NCBI GenBank assembly: GCA_029573925.1
Contig: JAKQBV010000265.1
Coordinates: 1-14,386 of the forward strand
Reading direction: 5' to 3'
Length of the DNA: 14,386 nt
From: a bacterium
GTDB taxonomy: Bacteria; UBP15; UBA6099
The notes beneath the pieces were generated by a model. It saw only the letters and a program-made list of their open reading frames with translations. It did not search any database and was not told where the DNA came from. The position numbers and the translations under genes were made by a program. Shown piece by piece: positions 6,054 to 14,386 of the stretch (position 1 is the stretch's first letter; every line of letters starts with the position of its first letter).

Positions 6054-9000
6054 TCACAGCCGCTCTGAACAATAAGAGCCGGTGTTGACGAAAAAGACGC
6101 CGATCTCGCTGACTTTGAGTCCCGCGCATTCGCTCCACGCTCGAGCGTAAATCTTCAACTGCGGCATGTGCTTGCTCGTCAGAGCCGCCAAATTTCTGCC
6201 GGGACGGTCGTCCGTTTTGTAATCTACGATAACCCATCCGTCCGGCTCCTCGAACGCTAGGTCGACTACGCTGCGAATCAAGAAATCTTTCTCGGTTGAG
6301 TCGCTCTCTGTTTCAGGCTCAGATATCTTAACAACAAACGGAGCTTCGACTAAGCGGCGCGATGCTCTCGAGGCTCTCGCCCATATTTCGGACTTCATTG
6401 CTGCCGAAACAACCGCCGCCGCCTCGTCCGCAAGCTCTGCGCTCATCTCATTATGCTGAAGCTCCGATACGGCAAGAGCGCGCAAGTCGGTTCCCGGTTT
6501 TTTCATGGCGGCTTCCAGCAACATGTGGATGACAGTTCCCCATTCCATCGCTTTGTCTGCGAGAAGATAATCGGCGGCTCCTTCAGCGGCGGTTGTGGAA
6601 TACGTTCCTGAGTAGGTTTTCGCCGCTTCGACTCGATAAGTTGGAGCGGCGCAGGCGTTGACGCGGCGGGCAGCCGAATCTGCGGCCGCAACGGCAGCTT
6701 TCGCGGACAGCTTGATTTCTTTGACTCGCGGAGCGGAGCGCGGGCCGGGATCGTCAAGTTCGACCGCGTCTTTCAGCGACTCTTTGAAAAAGCGCCACGG
6801 ATTGAAGTTGTCGTATGACGAACGACACGACACGCACAGCATGGCTCCGGCGCGCGTCGCGGCCACATACATCAGACGGTCCTTTTCGGCTTCCTGATAC
6901 TTTGATTCTTCATTGGCGTGTTCCGACCATTCAGGGGGAGCCGCTAGCGCTATCCCTTCGCCGCGTCCCCTGCTTGGGCCACGCGCGACAATATATCCGT
7001 CCGTCCCCTCGCCGGAGCGGTCTATCCGCAGCGAAGGCTCGTGCCGGGACGCCCCGGCAGGCCCTGCAAGAAAGACGACAGGCGCTTGAAGCCCTTTCGC
7101 CTTGTGCAGGTTCATCACTCTTACGACAGACGATTCATGCCATTTCGCCGGCGCTCCGTCATAGGTCTGCTCTCGGCTGATTATCGCGCCTAATCGTTCC
7201 ACTAAGTCCGCCGCCGACCAGTTGTCAGCGCGCGCCGCCCGCATCAGTTCGACAGCTTTCAACATGCTTCCAGCATTGATATTCCCTGCTGTGTCCGCGC
7301 AGGCTTCGGCGACAAGCCCCAGTTCGGCGGCGGCTATCTCAGTAGCGGCAGCAGGCGGCATCTTCGACAGTAGTTTTTCATATCTCTTCAGACTTTCGAA
7401 TGCGTCTCTGATCGTCTCCGCGTCTTTCGAATCGAGTCCGGTTTCTTTTACGTCGCGCCTGAAATCAAAAGAGTTTCCAGCTTTTTTGAAGTCATAGAGA
7501 GCCGCGTCGCTTATGCCGAACAATTCGCTTCTGAGCGCGGCGACCAGAGCGACAGAGTCGTCGGGCCGCGCCGCAGCCGAAAGACACAGATACAGCAGTT
7601 CAAGCTGCGAAATCTCGTTCAGCGCCGCGCCTCCTGTCACTTGATGCGGCATCCCCAATTCGCCCAGCTTTCGCGCGTATTTGCTCAAATGGCTTTTCTT
7701 GTAAGTGATAATCATGAAATCGCCGGGTCGCGCTTCAGGCGTCGCGCCTTTCTCGATTTCATCTTTCGTTCTGGGCACGGTCATCTTTTCGTCAATCGCT
7801 TTTCTTATGAATCGCGCGATATAGTCAGCGTCCCACTCTACAATGTCCGTGAATCCGTCCGGCTGGTCTTTGAAATCTGTAGGAGCTGTGATTTTGAAAA
7901 GTCCGCGCAGAGTTCCGTTCGAGCCGTCCGTCCTTCCAACCAGCAGGTCGCGCCGTTGCGGCGCGTAATCCGTAGCCTTTTCAGGAAACACGGCGGCGAA
8001 TCTATCGTTAACCCAATCGACAATCGGGGCGATAGTTCGGAATCCCACTGACATCGAAGCGACTGTTCCCCCGGTGTCTTCGATTATCGTTTTCACTTTG
8101 TTGTATGTGGCAATGTCCGCGCGGCGGAATCTGTAGATGGACTGCTTCGGGTCGCCGACGACGAACAGAGAGCCGGGTGCGGGTCGGCATTTCCGCCAGT
8201 CCTTCTCCGCCGGGTCGTCCGCCGTCAGATATAGAATCACCTGCGCCTGCACTGGGTCGGTGTCCTGAAACTCATCGACCAGAAGCCGCGCGTAGCGCTC
8301 GCGGAAATACCTTCTCGCTTCCTGATTGCTTTTCAGCAAAACCGCAGCCTTCATCAGCAGGTCTTGAAAGTTAAGCCCGCCGCTTTCAGCCTTCAGCTTT
8401 TCGTATGTCCCGACGGCGCGCTTGACTGCCTCCATGACCGGCGGATAGCAGTATTCTCTCCATTGTCTGACAAGCGGAACCGCGTAGTTTTCCGAGATGC
8501 TTGCCCATGCCATCTTTTCGTCGAGCGCCTGATCTTTTCCTCGTGGCCAGTTCTTTTGAACTATGGACGGGACTTTTTCAAAACGAGCCAGCAAAGAGGC
8601 GAACTGGATGTCGTCGGAAAAATCCGTATGGCTTATGGCGCGGTGAACCGAAAATAGAGCGGGCATGAGATTGTCGTTGCCGAAATCCACGCCTCTCAAT
8701 TTCGGAAGCAATGCGTCAACGCGTCTCCAATACACCATGACCGGCTGAAGGGCAGGGGAGAAATCCGGTTTGCTTGTGTGTCCGACAGGCCATTCATCAA
8801 CATCGGGGTAATCGGTGATTATTTTGAAAGTTTCGAAAAGCGTTTCCGTATAAATGCCTCGCTCAATCAATTCTTTGTATAGGTTGTCAGAGGATGTGTA
8901 AAGGGTGGACATGAACACGTCCCACGCTTTTTGTTTAAGCTCGCTGTCTTCTTCTTCCTCGATTTCCCGGAAAGAGATACCGACGCCCGCTTCGATTGGG

Positions 9001-9359
9001 CGTTCTCTCAGAAGGCGCGCGCAGAATGAGTGGATGGTTCCGATGTAACAGCGTTCAATGTGTTCGAGCGCTTGGGATAGCAGTTCGCGCTCTCGTCCAG
9101 ACGCATCGTTAACGCGCTTCTCCAGTTCGACCCGGAATCTGTCCCGCAGTTCGGCGGCGGCTTTACGGGTGAATGTCACTGCGGCTATGTTTTCTACGCG
9201 CGCCTCTCCCGACGACACAAGGTTCGCCATGCGGGACATCATGCTCGTAGTTTTTCCAGTTCCCGCCGCGGCCTCCACAAGCATTGTCGTGTTTAGTTCG
9301 CGGGATATCCTTTCTCTGTCCCGCTTGTCTTCCAAGGCTTTCTTATTGTTGTCATTCAT
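6054..9359 (-). CDS. addA: AddA-type helicase-nuclease (UvrD-like helicase plus RecB nuclease)
   Basis: This 1101-residue protein is the helicase-nuclease subunit of an AddAB-type complex, which unwinds and resects double-strand DNA ends for RecA-dependent repair. Superfamily 1A helicase motifs appear in order: Walker A GTGKT (33-37), TFTRKAAAELRDR (62-74), FQDLL (331-335), Walker B VDEFQDTD (361-368), VGDPKQSIYRFRRA (401-414), VRVMNLHKAKGLQAP (746-760) and YVAATRA (831-837). The C-terminal PD-(D/E)XK nuclease shows GTVIHMLLEA (941-950), E1005, D1033 and VDYK (1044-1047), so both activities look intact. Length is a little below typical AddA (about 1200). The ATG at 9359 overlaps the end of addB by 8 bases, implying translational coupling; GGGAG lies about ten bases upstream. 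RecB or a UvrD-nuclease fusion is less likely because the partner is AddB-like and no recC or recD is present. Confidence 0.9.
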   Translation of the reverse strand: MNDNNKKALEDKRDRERISRELNTTMLVEAAAGTGKTTSMMSRMANLVSSGEARVENIAAVTFTRKAAAELRDRFRVELEKRVNDASGRERELLSQALEHIERCYIGTIHSFCARLLRERPIEAGVGISFREIEEEEDSELKQKAWDVFMSTLYTSSDNLYKELIERGIYTETLFETFKIITDYPDVDEWPVGHTSKPDFSPALQPVMVYWRRVDALLPKLRGVDFGNDNLMPALFSVHRAISHTDFSDDIQFASLLARFEKVPSIVQKNWPRGKDQALDEKMAWASISENYAVPLVRQWREYCYPPVMEAVKRAVGTYEKLKAESGGLNFQDLLMKAAVLLKSNQEARRYFRERYARLLVDEFQDTDPVQAQVILYLTADDPAEKDWRKCRPAPGSLFVVGDPKQSIYRFRRADIATYNKVKTIIEDTGGTVASMSVGFRTIAPIVDWVNDRFAAVFPEKATDYAPQRRDLLVGRTDGSNGTLRGLFKITAPTDFKDQPDGFTDIVEWDADYIARFIRKAIDEKMTVPRTKDEIEKGATPEARPGDFMIITYKKSHLSKYARKLGELGMPHQVTGGAALNEISQLELLYLCLSAAARPDDSVALVAALRSELFGISDAALYDFKKAGNSFDFRRDVKETGLDSKDAETIRDAFESLKRYEKLLSKMPPAAATEIAAAELGLVAEACADTAGNINAGSMLKAVELMRAARADNWSAADLVERLGAIISREQTYDGAPAKWHESSVVRVMNLHKAKGLQAPVVFLAGPAGASRHEPSLRIDRSGEGTDGYIVARGPSRGRGEGIALAAPPEWSEHANEESKYQEAEKDRLMYVAATRAGAMLCVSCRSSYDNFNPWRFFKESLKDAVELDDPGPRSAPRVKEIKLSAKAAVAAADSAARRVNACAAPTYRVEAAKTYSGTYSTTAAEGAADYLLADKAMEWGTVIHMLLEAAMKKPGTDLRALAVSELQHNEMSAELADEAAAVVSAAMKSEIWARASRASRRLVEAPFVVKISEPETESDSTEKDFLIRSVVDLAFEEPDGWVIVDYKTDDRPGRNLAALTSKHMPQLKIYARAWSECAGLKVSEIGVFFVNTGSYCSERL

Positions 9360-12300
9360 AGTTCTTCAGCTCCCTCAATGCGGACAGCGCTTCATTTTCC
9401 GGGTTTGCCAGTTTTGCGTCCGCTGCGTCTGCCACCGTAGACACATCCCGGCAGATAGCCGCGTACTCGCATTGGAACTTTCCGCTTCCGCAATCGTCGC
9501 AGTTGTTAGTTGCGATGAACGCGCCGTCGGCTGCGGCGCGGCAGATGGCGTCAATGACGTTCAATCCTCCATCGAGTTCTTCCGATCCCCATGCTATTCG
9601 TTCCCCTCCGCCTTTCTGACTTGGGAAGAAGAAACCGAATCCGGCGACGGCTGATTTGCCGCCTAACGTCCGCTCAATCGCAACCTTCGCCATTTCCACG
9701 TACAACGCGTGCTGCACGACACGGCCTTCGTTGAACGGGTCTTTCGCGCGGTATTTATATGTTCCGCCGGTCTTGTAGTCCCAAAGGAAAAAAACATTAT
9801 CGCCTTTAGCGGGCAGGGCATCCACACGGTCGATGCGCCCGCGCGCGCGGATTCTCCCTCCCGGCAGTCGCAACTCGACAGGCTCCGGCGAATCCAGCGG
9901 CGTCCCTTTTCCCTCGCGTTCCCTTTCCAGCCCTATAGACGCCTCAAGAAATCTCGGCGCGCTCGATCCGGCCAGCTTCAATTCCTCAACGATGAAAATC
10001 TTCGCTGTTCTTTTCAAACTTTCCATTGCCGCTTCATACACAGGCTCAGACGGAGGCGGCATCATCTCCTTGTATTCGGCGGCCCGTTCTTCGATTATTG
10101 AAACCAGCAGGCTCTCGTCTTCGGCCCGGATCAATCTTTTTTCGGACATCACCACAGAATAGAAATCTTCAAAAGCTTCATGCAGCAGGCTGCCTGTTTC
10201 GAGCGGTTTCAGCCAGACGTAAGGATCGGTTACGACTTCATCAGGCAGTTTTATTCCCAACGTATATTTGAAGAAATAGGCTAGGGGGCATTTGCCGAAC
10301 AATTCCAGCCGACTGGACGAAACGACAGGGCCGTTCAGCATGTCGAACGGATTATTGTCCGCGCCAGCGCGCGGCGCAAGTCCGTCGAATTCAGTAAACG
10401 CCGAAGACGCGCGGGCTATGGCGGCGAAAGAACCTCGCGCCGCTCGCGGGAACCTCGCGCTCGTCGCCTCGAACGCGTTTAAAACCTTTTCACTTCCGAG
10501 CAGTCTCCACATCCACCACTCGGTTTCATCCAAACAACATGATTCTTCCGTAGGCGAGAAAGACACCGGCGCGCCCAGCCGGGCGGCGAACGTATCAAGG
10601 TCGGCTTCATGCTCTCCGGTCGCCACTCTGAACGCGTTCATAAGCGCAGACGACGGGAACATTTCGCTGTCGTCCAGAAGGTCCCGGCAGGAATATCCGA
10701 GCGTGACCGATCCCCGCAGCCCGCAGAGCAATCGCGCAAAATTCTCCATTTTCCTCTCCAGCCTGTCCGTTGCGCGCGGCAGAGCTTCCGACACCCGGCT
10801 TTTCTCGCCGTCCAGCAACAGCGGGTCCTGCGCCGCTCCGCCCGGAAACATCGCGTCGTCCATGCCGACGATAAAAGTGTGCGCGCGCCCGGAATGGCCG
10901 CCATTGTAAACGCTGTCCACATGCAAATGACCGGGCAAGGGGGCTTTTCCCATCACGCGCGTCGCAGACGGCAGCTCCGACAGCCACTCCACCGCGTCTA
11001 TGCCTTCTCCCACATCTCCTCCTGCCACATTCTCCATGCTCTTCACAGCCGATGTCAGCTTCTCAAGACTGAAATTGTCCAGTTCGTTTATCGAGCGCGC
11101 TTTCTCTTTGAGAAATCGGCCCGCCTTTATAAGCGCGTCAGACGGCCTGTCTCCCGTCGACGGCGACATCTCAAGCAAATCAGACGCCAGAGATCTGATA
11201 ACTTTGAGATTGACCAGACGGCGTTCGGCTCGGTCTCGCTTTGCGATGCCTTCATCAGCCGTCGAGATGTCTTCGTTGGCATCGGTTTCGATAGGGCGTG
11301 ATATCTTCGTCCTCGCAGCCGATATCGCTTCGTCGATTTTTCTCAAATATCTGTCGCGTCCCATCCCTATGGGAATAGTCCGCAAAGTATCTGCCAGATT
11401 AGAGTCGTTGATGTTTCCGACGATATTAGCGCCAGTTTTTAGCAGACCGTCTCTGATAAGCCCGACAAGGACGCTCTGCGGGTAATCTAGCGAGACCCAT
11501 CTGAGCCAGCCTGCAAGCGCGCGCCCCGGCCGCGAGTAGCTCGTCGGAATTCCCTCGGCGAATGTCGCTCGCACGCCCGTCGAACTATCCCCTCCGGTTT
11601 CGGAGAATCTTTCGCTCGTTTCGAAAATCAGAGGCACATACGCGTCGGCGTTAGTGTGGAGAATCTCCACGTTGTCGAAAGGGATACCGCGCGAGGCGCA
11701 TCTGCGCAAAACTTCGCGGACTTCGTTCACCCTGCCTGCCGCCCTGAGAAAGGAAACTGAACCGTCCGCAATCGGCGTCGGGGCGGCAGACGGAACCTGT
11801 ATATACCGCATCATCTCAAGGTCGGAGAGGGCAGGCGACGAAGCGCGCGCTTCACCCCGCAGAGGTTCGTCCACTGCAAGCGTTATTATTTTCTCCGGCG
11901 GCAATGCGTCGAGCAGCCTGCGTTCCATCTCCTGAAATTCGGCGTCGCTCCGGATAATCAGGATTCCGCCGCGTAGCGCCTCCCCGCCTTTTTTATTTAC
12001 AACATCGACAGCTATCTCCAACGCGCCGGCGTAATCCAGCAACCGTTCTGAACTCAGCGCGCTCAGATACTCCCTCATTATTGCGGCTATCCCAGTTCCT
12101 TTTTCAGTCGACTCGAAACCTCCGCGTTCAAGGTCTTCAGGGCGCAGTCCGGCCAGCCGTATCGAGTCAATTGTTGAGCGCAGAGCCATAAAAAAATCAA
12201 GACCGGGCTTCACGCCGGAAAGATATTCGGCGGAGCGCGCGGCGCGGGCGCGGCTCCACGCGCGTCCGGCAAGCGCCGCAGCGGCGTCGAGTGTCGCCAT

Positions 12301-12513
12301 TGTCACCCCTCGCGCAGCCATTTCAGGCCCTGCAAGGCTGTTCACCGCGATTCCGCGAAATGTTGTTGCGCGAGCGTTCATCACTTGCGCTCCGGCGCGC
12401 GCCGCCGCATCCAGCCACTGCCGTCCGACTCTGTCGGATGGAGCCACAATCCACTTGTCATCCATCAGCCGCTCACGGCACGTCTCCGACAGCAGCTTTA
12501 TAAACTTATTCAT
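9352..12513 (-). CDS. addB: AddB-type nuclease subunit with degenerate helicase and Fe-S cysteines
   Basis: This 1053-residue protein is the partner of AddA. The N-terminal half has the outline of a UvrD/Rep fold, but the Walker A position reads WIVAPSDRVGRQW (21-33), without the GKT needed for ATP use. It resembles the inactivated helicase of AddB/RexB proteins, which in other species scan for Chi. The C-terminal nuclease (PDDEXK_1-like) has TGSLLHEAFE (772-781), E858, GRIDRVD (892-898) and WDYKTGG (911-917). One cysteine in FGKCPLAYFF (C742) precedes the nuclease and a cluster follows (C1005, C1008, C1015, C1021). This is the split arrangement of the AddB 4Fe-4S cluster that staples the nuclease domain. 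The ATG at 12513 follows AAGGA (complement of 12521-12525) at a seven-base spacing. It is the first gene of an addB-addA operon. Which four of the five cysteines bind iron is uncertain. Confidence 0.88.
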   Translation of the reverse strand: MNKFIKLLSETCRERLMDDKWIVAPSDRVGRQWLDAAARAGAQVMNARATTFRGIAVNSLAGPEMAARGVTMATLDAAAALAGRAWSRARAARSAEYLSGVKPGLDFFMALRSTIDSIRLAGLRPEDLERGGFESTEKGTGIAAIMREYLSALSSERLLDYAGALEIAVDVVNKKGGEALRGGILIIRSDAEFQEMERRLLDALPPEKIITLAVDEPLRGEARASSPALSDLEMMRYIQVPSAAPTPIADGSVSFLRAAGRVNEVREVLRRCASRGIPFDNVEILHTNADAYVPLIFETSERFSETGGDSSTGVRATFAEGIPTSYSRPGRALAGWLRWVSLDYPQSVLVGLIRDGLLKTGANIVGNINDSNLADTLRTIPIGMGRDRYLRKIDEAISAARTKISRPIETDANEDISTADEGIAKRDRAERRLVNLKVIRSLASDLLEMSPSTGDRPSDALIKAGRFLKEKARSINELDNFSLEKLTSAVKSMENVAGGDVGEGIDAVEWLSELPSATRVMGKAPLPGHLHVDSVYNGGHSGRAHTFIVGMDDAMFPGGAAQDPLLLDGEKSRVSEALPRATDRLERKMENFARLLCGLRGSVTLGYSCRDLLDDSEMFPSSALMNAFRVATGEHEADLDTFAARLGAPVSFSPTEESCCLDETEWWMWRLLGSEKVLNAFEATSARFPRAARGSFAAIARASSAFTEFDGLAPRAGADNNPFDMLNGPVVSSSRLELFGKCPLAYFFKYTLGIKLPDEVVTDPYVWLKPLETGSLLHEAFEDFYSVVMSEKRLIRAEDESLLVSIIEERAAEYKEMMPPPSEPVYEAAMESLKRTAKIFIVEELKLAGSSAPRFLEASIGLEREREGKGTPLDSPEPVELRLPGGRIRARGRIDRVDALPAKGDNVFFLWDYKTGGTYKYRAKDPFNEGRVVQHALYVEMAKVAIERTLGGKSAVAGFGFFFPSQKGGGERIAWGSEELDGGLNVIDAICRAAADGAFIATNNCDDCGSGKFQCEYAAICRDVSTVADAADAKLANPENEALSALRELKNYE

Positions 12514-12567
12514 ATCGCGCTCCTTCTATCAGGAGGGGCCGCCTGACTTCCCCTAGTCCGCTTAGCA

Positions 12568-12576
12568 ATTATATCA
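12568..12576 (-). promoter_or_regulatory. Extended -10 promoter of the addB-addA operon
   Basis: The minus strand reads TGATATAAT (complement of 12568-12576): a perfect TATAAT with the upstream TG of an extended -10 element, which can function without a good -35 box. None better than weak is seen at the expected distance. The start near 12561 gives a leader of about 48 bases containing the AAGGAG ribosome site. Confidence 0.5.
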
Positions 12577-12678
12577 AATGGGTGAGACAAAATAGCTCGC
12601 GAGACGCAATATCCGGCATGGAATATCATTAAAATAAACTTTATTTCGTCGTCAATCTCGTTTCAAAGCCCCATTTCA

Positions 12679-12707
12679 TTGACAAATGAGTCTGCTGCTG
12701 ATATTTT
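12679..12707 (+). promoter_or_regulatory. Consensus-like sigma-70 promoter driving a leaderless epimerase transcript
   Basis: TTGACA (12679-12684, perfect), a 17-base spacer, then TATTTT (12702-12707) preceded by TG one base upstream (extended -10). The expected start is 12713-12715, at the ATG itself. The upstream in-frame TTG at 12679 is therefore best read as the -35 box, not as a start codon. Confidence 0.65.
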
Positions 12708-12714
12708 TTCTCCA

Positions 12715-13677
12715 ATGCGAAAAACGACGCTTATTACTGGCATTGCAGGGTTTATCGGAAGCAGAGTGGCCGAATTGCTGGCTGACCGCGGCGAACGGGT
12801 CATCGGCGTGGACAACCTGAACGACGCTTACGATGTCAGCCTGAAAAAAGCTAGAATTGAACGAATAAAACGACCGGATATCGATATAAGAATCTGCGAT
12901 ATTCTGGACTACGAAAAAATTGATGACATTTTTAGGCAGGAGCGGCCGGCGCGAGTGTGCCATCTGGCGGCCCAAGCCGGCGTGCGGCATTCCCTGACGA
13001 ATCCTTTAATTTATCAGCGCACAAATGTCGAAGGAACTCTCAATCTGTTGGAAATCTCCCGTAAGTATATGCCCGAAAACTTTGTGTTTGCTTCAAGTTC
13101 CAGCGTCTACGGCGGCAACGAAAAAGTCCCGTTCTCTGAAAACGACAATGTGGACAAGCCGATTTCGATTTATGCAGCCACTAAGAAGGCGACGGAACTG
13201 ATGGCGCATGTTTACAGCAGTTTGTATGGCTTAAACACAACAGCTCTGAGATTCTTCACTGTTTATGGCCCTTGGGGCAGGCCTGATATGGCTTGTTATA
13301 AGTTCTCGACGCTTATCATGTCCGGAAAACCGATTGAGTTATTTAACAATGGAGATATGTTCAGAGACTTTACCTATATAGACGATATTGCTCGCGGTGT
13401 GGTATCCTCTTTAAAAAGACCCTTCGGATGCGAAGTGTTCAATCTGGGCAATTCGAGGATGGAACGGCTGGCGGATTTCGTGGCACTTATCGAGGAGAAT
13501 CTTGGACGAAAGGCCGAAAAACTAATGTTGCCGATGCAACCCGGAGACGTTCCTAGAACGAACTCGGACATAGAAAAAGCCAAAAGGATGTTGGATTTCA
13601 ATCCTCAGACGAACATCGAGGACGGCATACGCATGTTCTGTGATTGGTTCAAAACCTATCACTCCGATCTATTTTGA
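12715..13677 (+). CDS. NAD-dependent nucleotide-sugar epimerase, UDP-glucuronate 4-epimerase-like
   Basis: This 320-residue cytoplasmic enzyme is an extended short-chain dehydrogenase/reductase. The NAD-binding turn TGIAGFIG is at 8-15, DNLNDAYDVSLK at 33-44, and the catalytic region has SSSSVYGGNEKVPFSE (127-142) and YAATK (Y153, K157). It is followed by the LRFFTVYGPWGRPDMA segment (178-193) and RDFTYIDDI (217-225), which together are characteristic of UDP-glucuronate 4-epimerases making UDP-galacturonate for capsule or O-antigen. Length is slightly under the usual 330-340. An in-frame TTG at 12679 would add 12 residues that match nothing typical and would overlap the promoter, so the ATG at 12715 is chosen; there is no Shine-Dalgarno. 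A Wzz-like gene 34 bases downstream supports a polysaccharide role. Substrate is inferred from sequence resemblance; other UDP-sugar epimerases or dehydratases are less likely. Confidence 0.85.
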   Translation: MRKTTLITGIAGFIGSRVAELLADRGERVIGVDNLNDAYDVSLKKARIERIKRPDIDIRICDILDYEKIDDIFRQERPARVCHLAAQAGVRHSLTNPLIYQRTNVEGTLNLLEISRKYMPENFVFASSSSVYGGNEKVPFSENDNVDKPISIYAATKKATELMAHVYSSLYGLNTTALRFFTVYGPWGRPDMACYKFSTLIMSGKPIELFNNGDMFRDFTYIDDIARGVVSSLKRPFGCEVFNLGNSRMERLADFVALIEENLGRKAEKLMLPMQPGDVPRTNSDIEKAKRMLDFNPQTNIEDGIRMFCDWFKTYHSDLF

Positions 13678-13684
13678 GAGGAGC

Positions 13685-13699
13685 GGCGGAATAACCGCC
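13685..13699 (+). promoter_or_regulatory. Hairpin between the AGGAG site and the Wzz-like start codon
   Basis: GGCGG (13685-13689), loop AATAA, CCGCC (13695-13699). Folding would shorten the distance from AGGAG (13679-13683) to the ATG at 13712 from 28 to about 13 bases. It may help or tune initiation; it lacks a T-run, so it does not look like a terminator. Confidence 0.3.
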
Positions 13700-13711
13700 C
13701 GCGATAGACTT

Positions 13712-14386
13712 ATGGATATTGCCGACATAATTAAAACCTTTAGAAAAAACATCGCAATGATTGCGATAGTCACAATCGTATGCGGCGGACTCGCGGCGGC
13801 GCGGGCTTTCTTATCGCCTAGAATATATGAATCCACCGCGGTTATGTTGATTCAACAGCAGAGCGGCATAAGCCTTGGCGCCGCGAGCGCTCTCTTGGGA
13901 ATCCCATCAATGGCTCAACAGGGTCTTTCTCCGGAGTTTGTCAAAGTTATCGCGACATCAAAAACAATTGCGTTAAACGTTATCGATAACCTTGACCTTA
14001 GAAACAACCCTAAATTCGCCTCGGATGGCGACGACGATGATAAATTGCTTAAGAGGTTCAGCAAGAACCTCAAAGTAGAACCTGAGTTGATGACCGTCAA
14101 AATCACTTTCGCCGGAGTCGATTCGAAATTGGCGGCGGCGGCGGCTAACGATGTCGCCGCTCAGACAATAAATTACGTCAAAGACGCCGCCTTGAGAAAT
14201 TTCGACGACTATAACAAGATGCTGGAAATGTATCATGAACAACTTAAGGACATCGAATTAAGAATCAAAGAATACGAAAAACTCCACGGGGTTGTTCAGA
14301 TAGACGCCCAATTCGCCAACTTTATTGAGACCGCCGCCATGTACAATTTGTTCCGTCTGCCTTTCAGCCATATTCAAATTGTACAT
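13712..14386 (+). CDS. Wzz-type polysaccharide chain-length protein (3' end beyond window)
   Basis: The frame is open from the ATG at 13712 to the last base, 225 residues, so the gene is truncated by the window. The pattern is that of a polysaccharide co-polymerase (Wzz domain): a short cytoplasmic start DIADIIKTFRKNI (2-14), a membrane helix at about 15-34, then a periplasmic region with YESTAVMLIQQQ (39-50) and a helical, probably coiled-coil stretch at about 163-193. These proteins sit in the inner membrane and control O-antigen or exopolysaccharide chain length; some carry a C-terminal tyrosine kinase, which cannot be judged here. No ribosome site lies directly before the ATG. AGGAG (13679-13683) is 28 bases away, with a GGCGG/CCGCC hairpin between. 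Five consecutive GGC units (14131-14145) encode most of an alanine run. It is probably co-transcribed with the epimerase. Confidence 0.85.
   Translation, partial: MDIADIIKTFRKNIAMIAIVTIVCGGLAAARAFLSPRIYESTAVMLIQQQSGISLGAASALLGIPSMAQQGLSPEFVKVIATSKTIALNVIDNLDLRNNPKFASDGDDDDKLLKRFSKNLKVEPELMTVKITFAGVDSKLAAAAANDVAAQTINYVKDAALRNFDDYNKMLEMYHEQLKDIELRIKEYEKLHGVVQIDAQFANFIETAAMYNLFRLPFSHIQIVH

Noticed and set aside
6016..6237. Upstream extension of the exported-protein frame into addA
   Set aside because: It would overlap the conserved nuclease end of addA, would bury the signal peptide, and its residues look like out-of-frame translation of addA.
10609..11301. Long plus-strand open frame, 230 residues, rich in arginine
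   Set aside because: Antisense to addB; the composition is typical of reverse-strand shadows in GC-rich coding DNA and no domain is visible.
3904..12513. A defence island made of AddAB, the exported protein and the CHAT-like protein
   Set aside because: AddAB is ordinary repair machinery, the exported protein is periplasmic, and the CHAT-like gene has its own promoter; nothing links them beyond sharing a strand.
12679..12714. Twelve-residue N-terminal extension of the epimerase from a TTG start
   Set aside because: TTG is part of a perfect -35 box, the extra residues are outside the Rossmann fold's usual start, and no ribosome site precedes it.
1..14386. CRISPR array, tRNA/rRNA genes, insertion sequences or att sites
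   Set aside because: No regularly spaced repeats, cloverleaf-like sequences, transposase or integrase motifs, or long direct or inverted repeats were seen on either strand.

Overview
The window reads as chromosomal DNA of a flagellated bacterium, probably diderm. It carries housekeeping repair genes (uvrB, addB-addA), a flagellin, and the start of a surface-polysaccharide locus (nucleotide-sugar epimerase followed by a Wzz-type chain-length protein). Base composition looks even throughout, and I see no transposase, integrase, tRNA, rRNA or CRISPR array. The phylum cannot be fixed from this sequence. The exported protein at 4645-6015 resembles a family I remember from Bacteroidota-like and neighbouring lineages, but that is only a hint.

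Layout. Positions 1-899 (minus) hold the 5' part of uvrB, cut by the window edge. A short divergent promoter region separates it from a PHP-family phosphoesterase of the histidinol-phosphatase type (1053-1973, plus). That gene meets, tail to tail with overlapping stop codons, an unusual 542-residue flagellin (3598 down to 1970, minus). After a 305-base spacer comes a minus-strand series: a small protein with a His/Cys arrangement like CHAT/caspase-type peptidases (4506-3904), an exported protein of unclear function (6015-4645), AddA helicase-nuclease (9359-6054) and AddB nuclease (12513-9352). addB and addA overlap by 8 bases and are surely one operon. From 12715 the plus strand starts a UDP-glucuronate-4-epimerase-like gene, then a truncated Wzz-like gene running off the window end.

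The standout is the flagellin. Its N- and C-terminal filament-core regions look intact, but the surface-exposed middle is replaced by a von Willebrand factor A (vWA) domain with a recognisable metal-binding (MIDAS) motif. If assembled, the filament would display many copies of a metal-dependent binding domain, an adhesive flagellum in principle. It stands alone, without other flagellar genes nearby, and has a candidate sigma-28-type promoter.

A second theme is transcript starts. Good sigma-70-like promoters can be read in front of uvrB, the PHP gene, the CHAT-like gene, addB, the exported protein and the epimerase. For the last two the -10 box lies so close to the start codon that the mRNAs are probably leaderless or nearly so, and neither gene has a Shine-Dalgarno sequence. 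All functional statements come from reading motifs by eye; no database search was possible.
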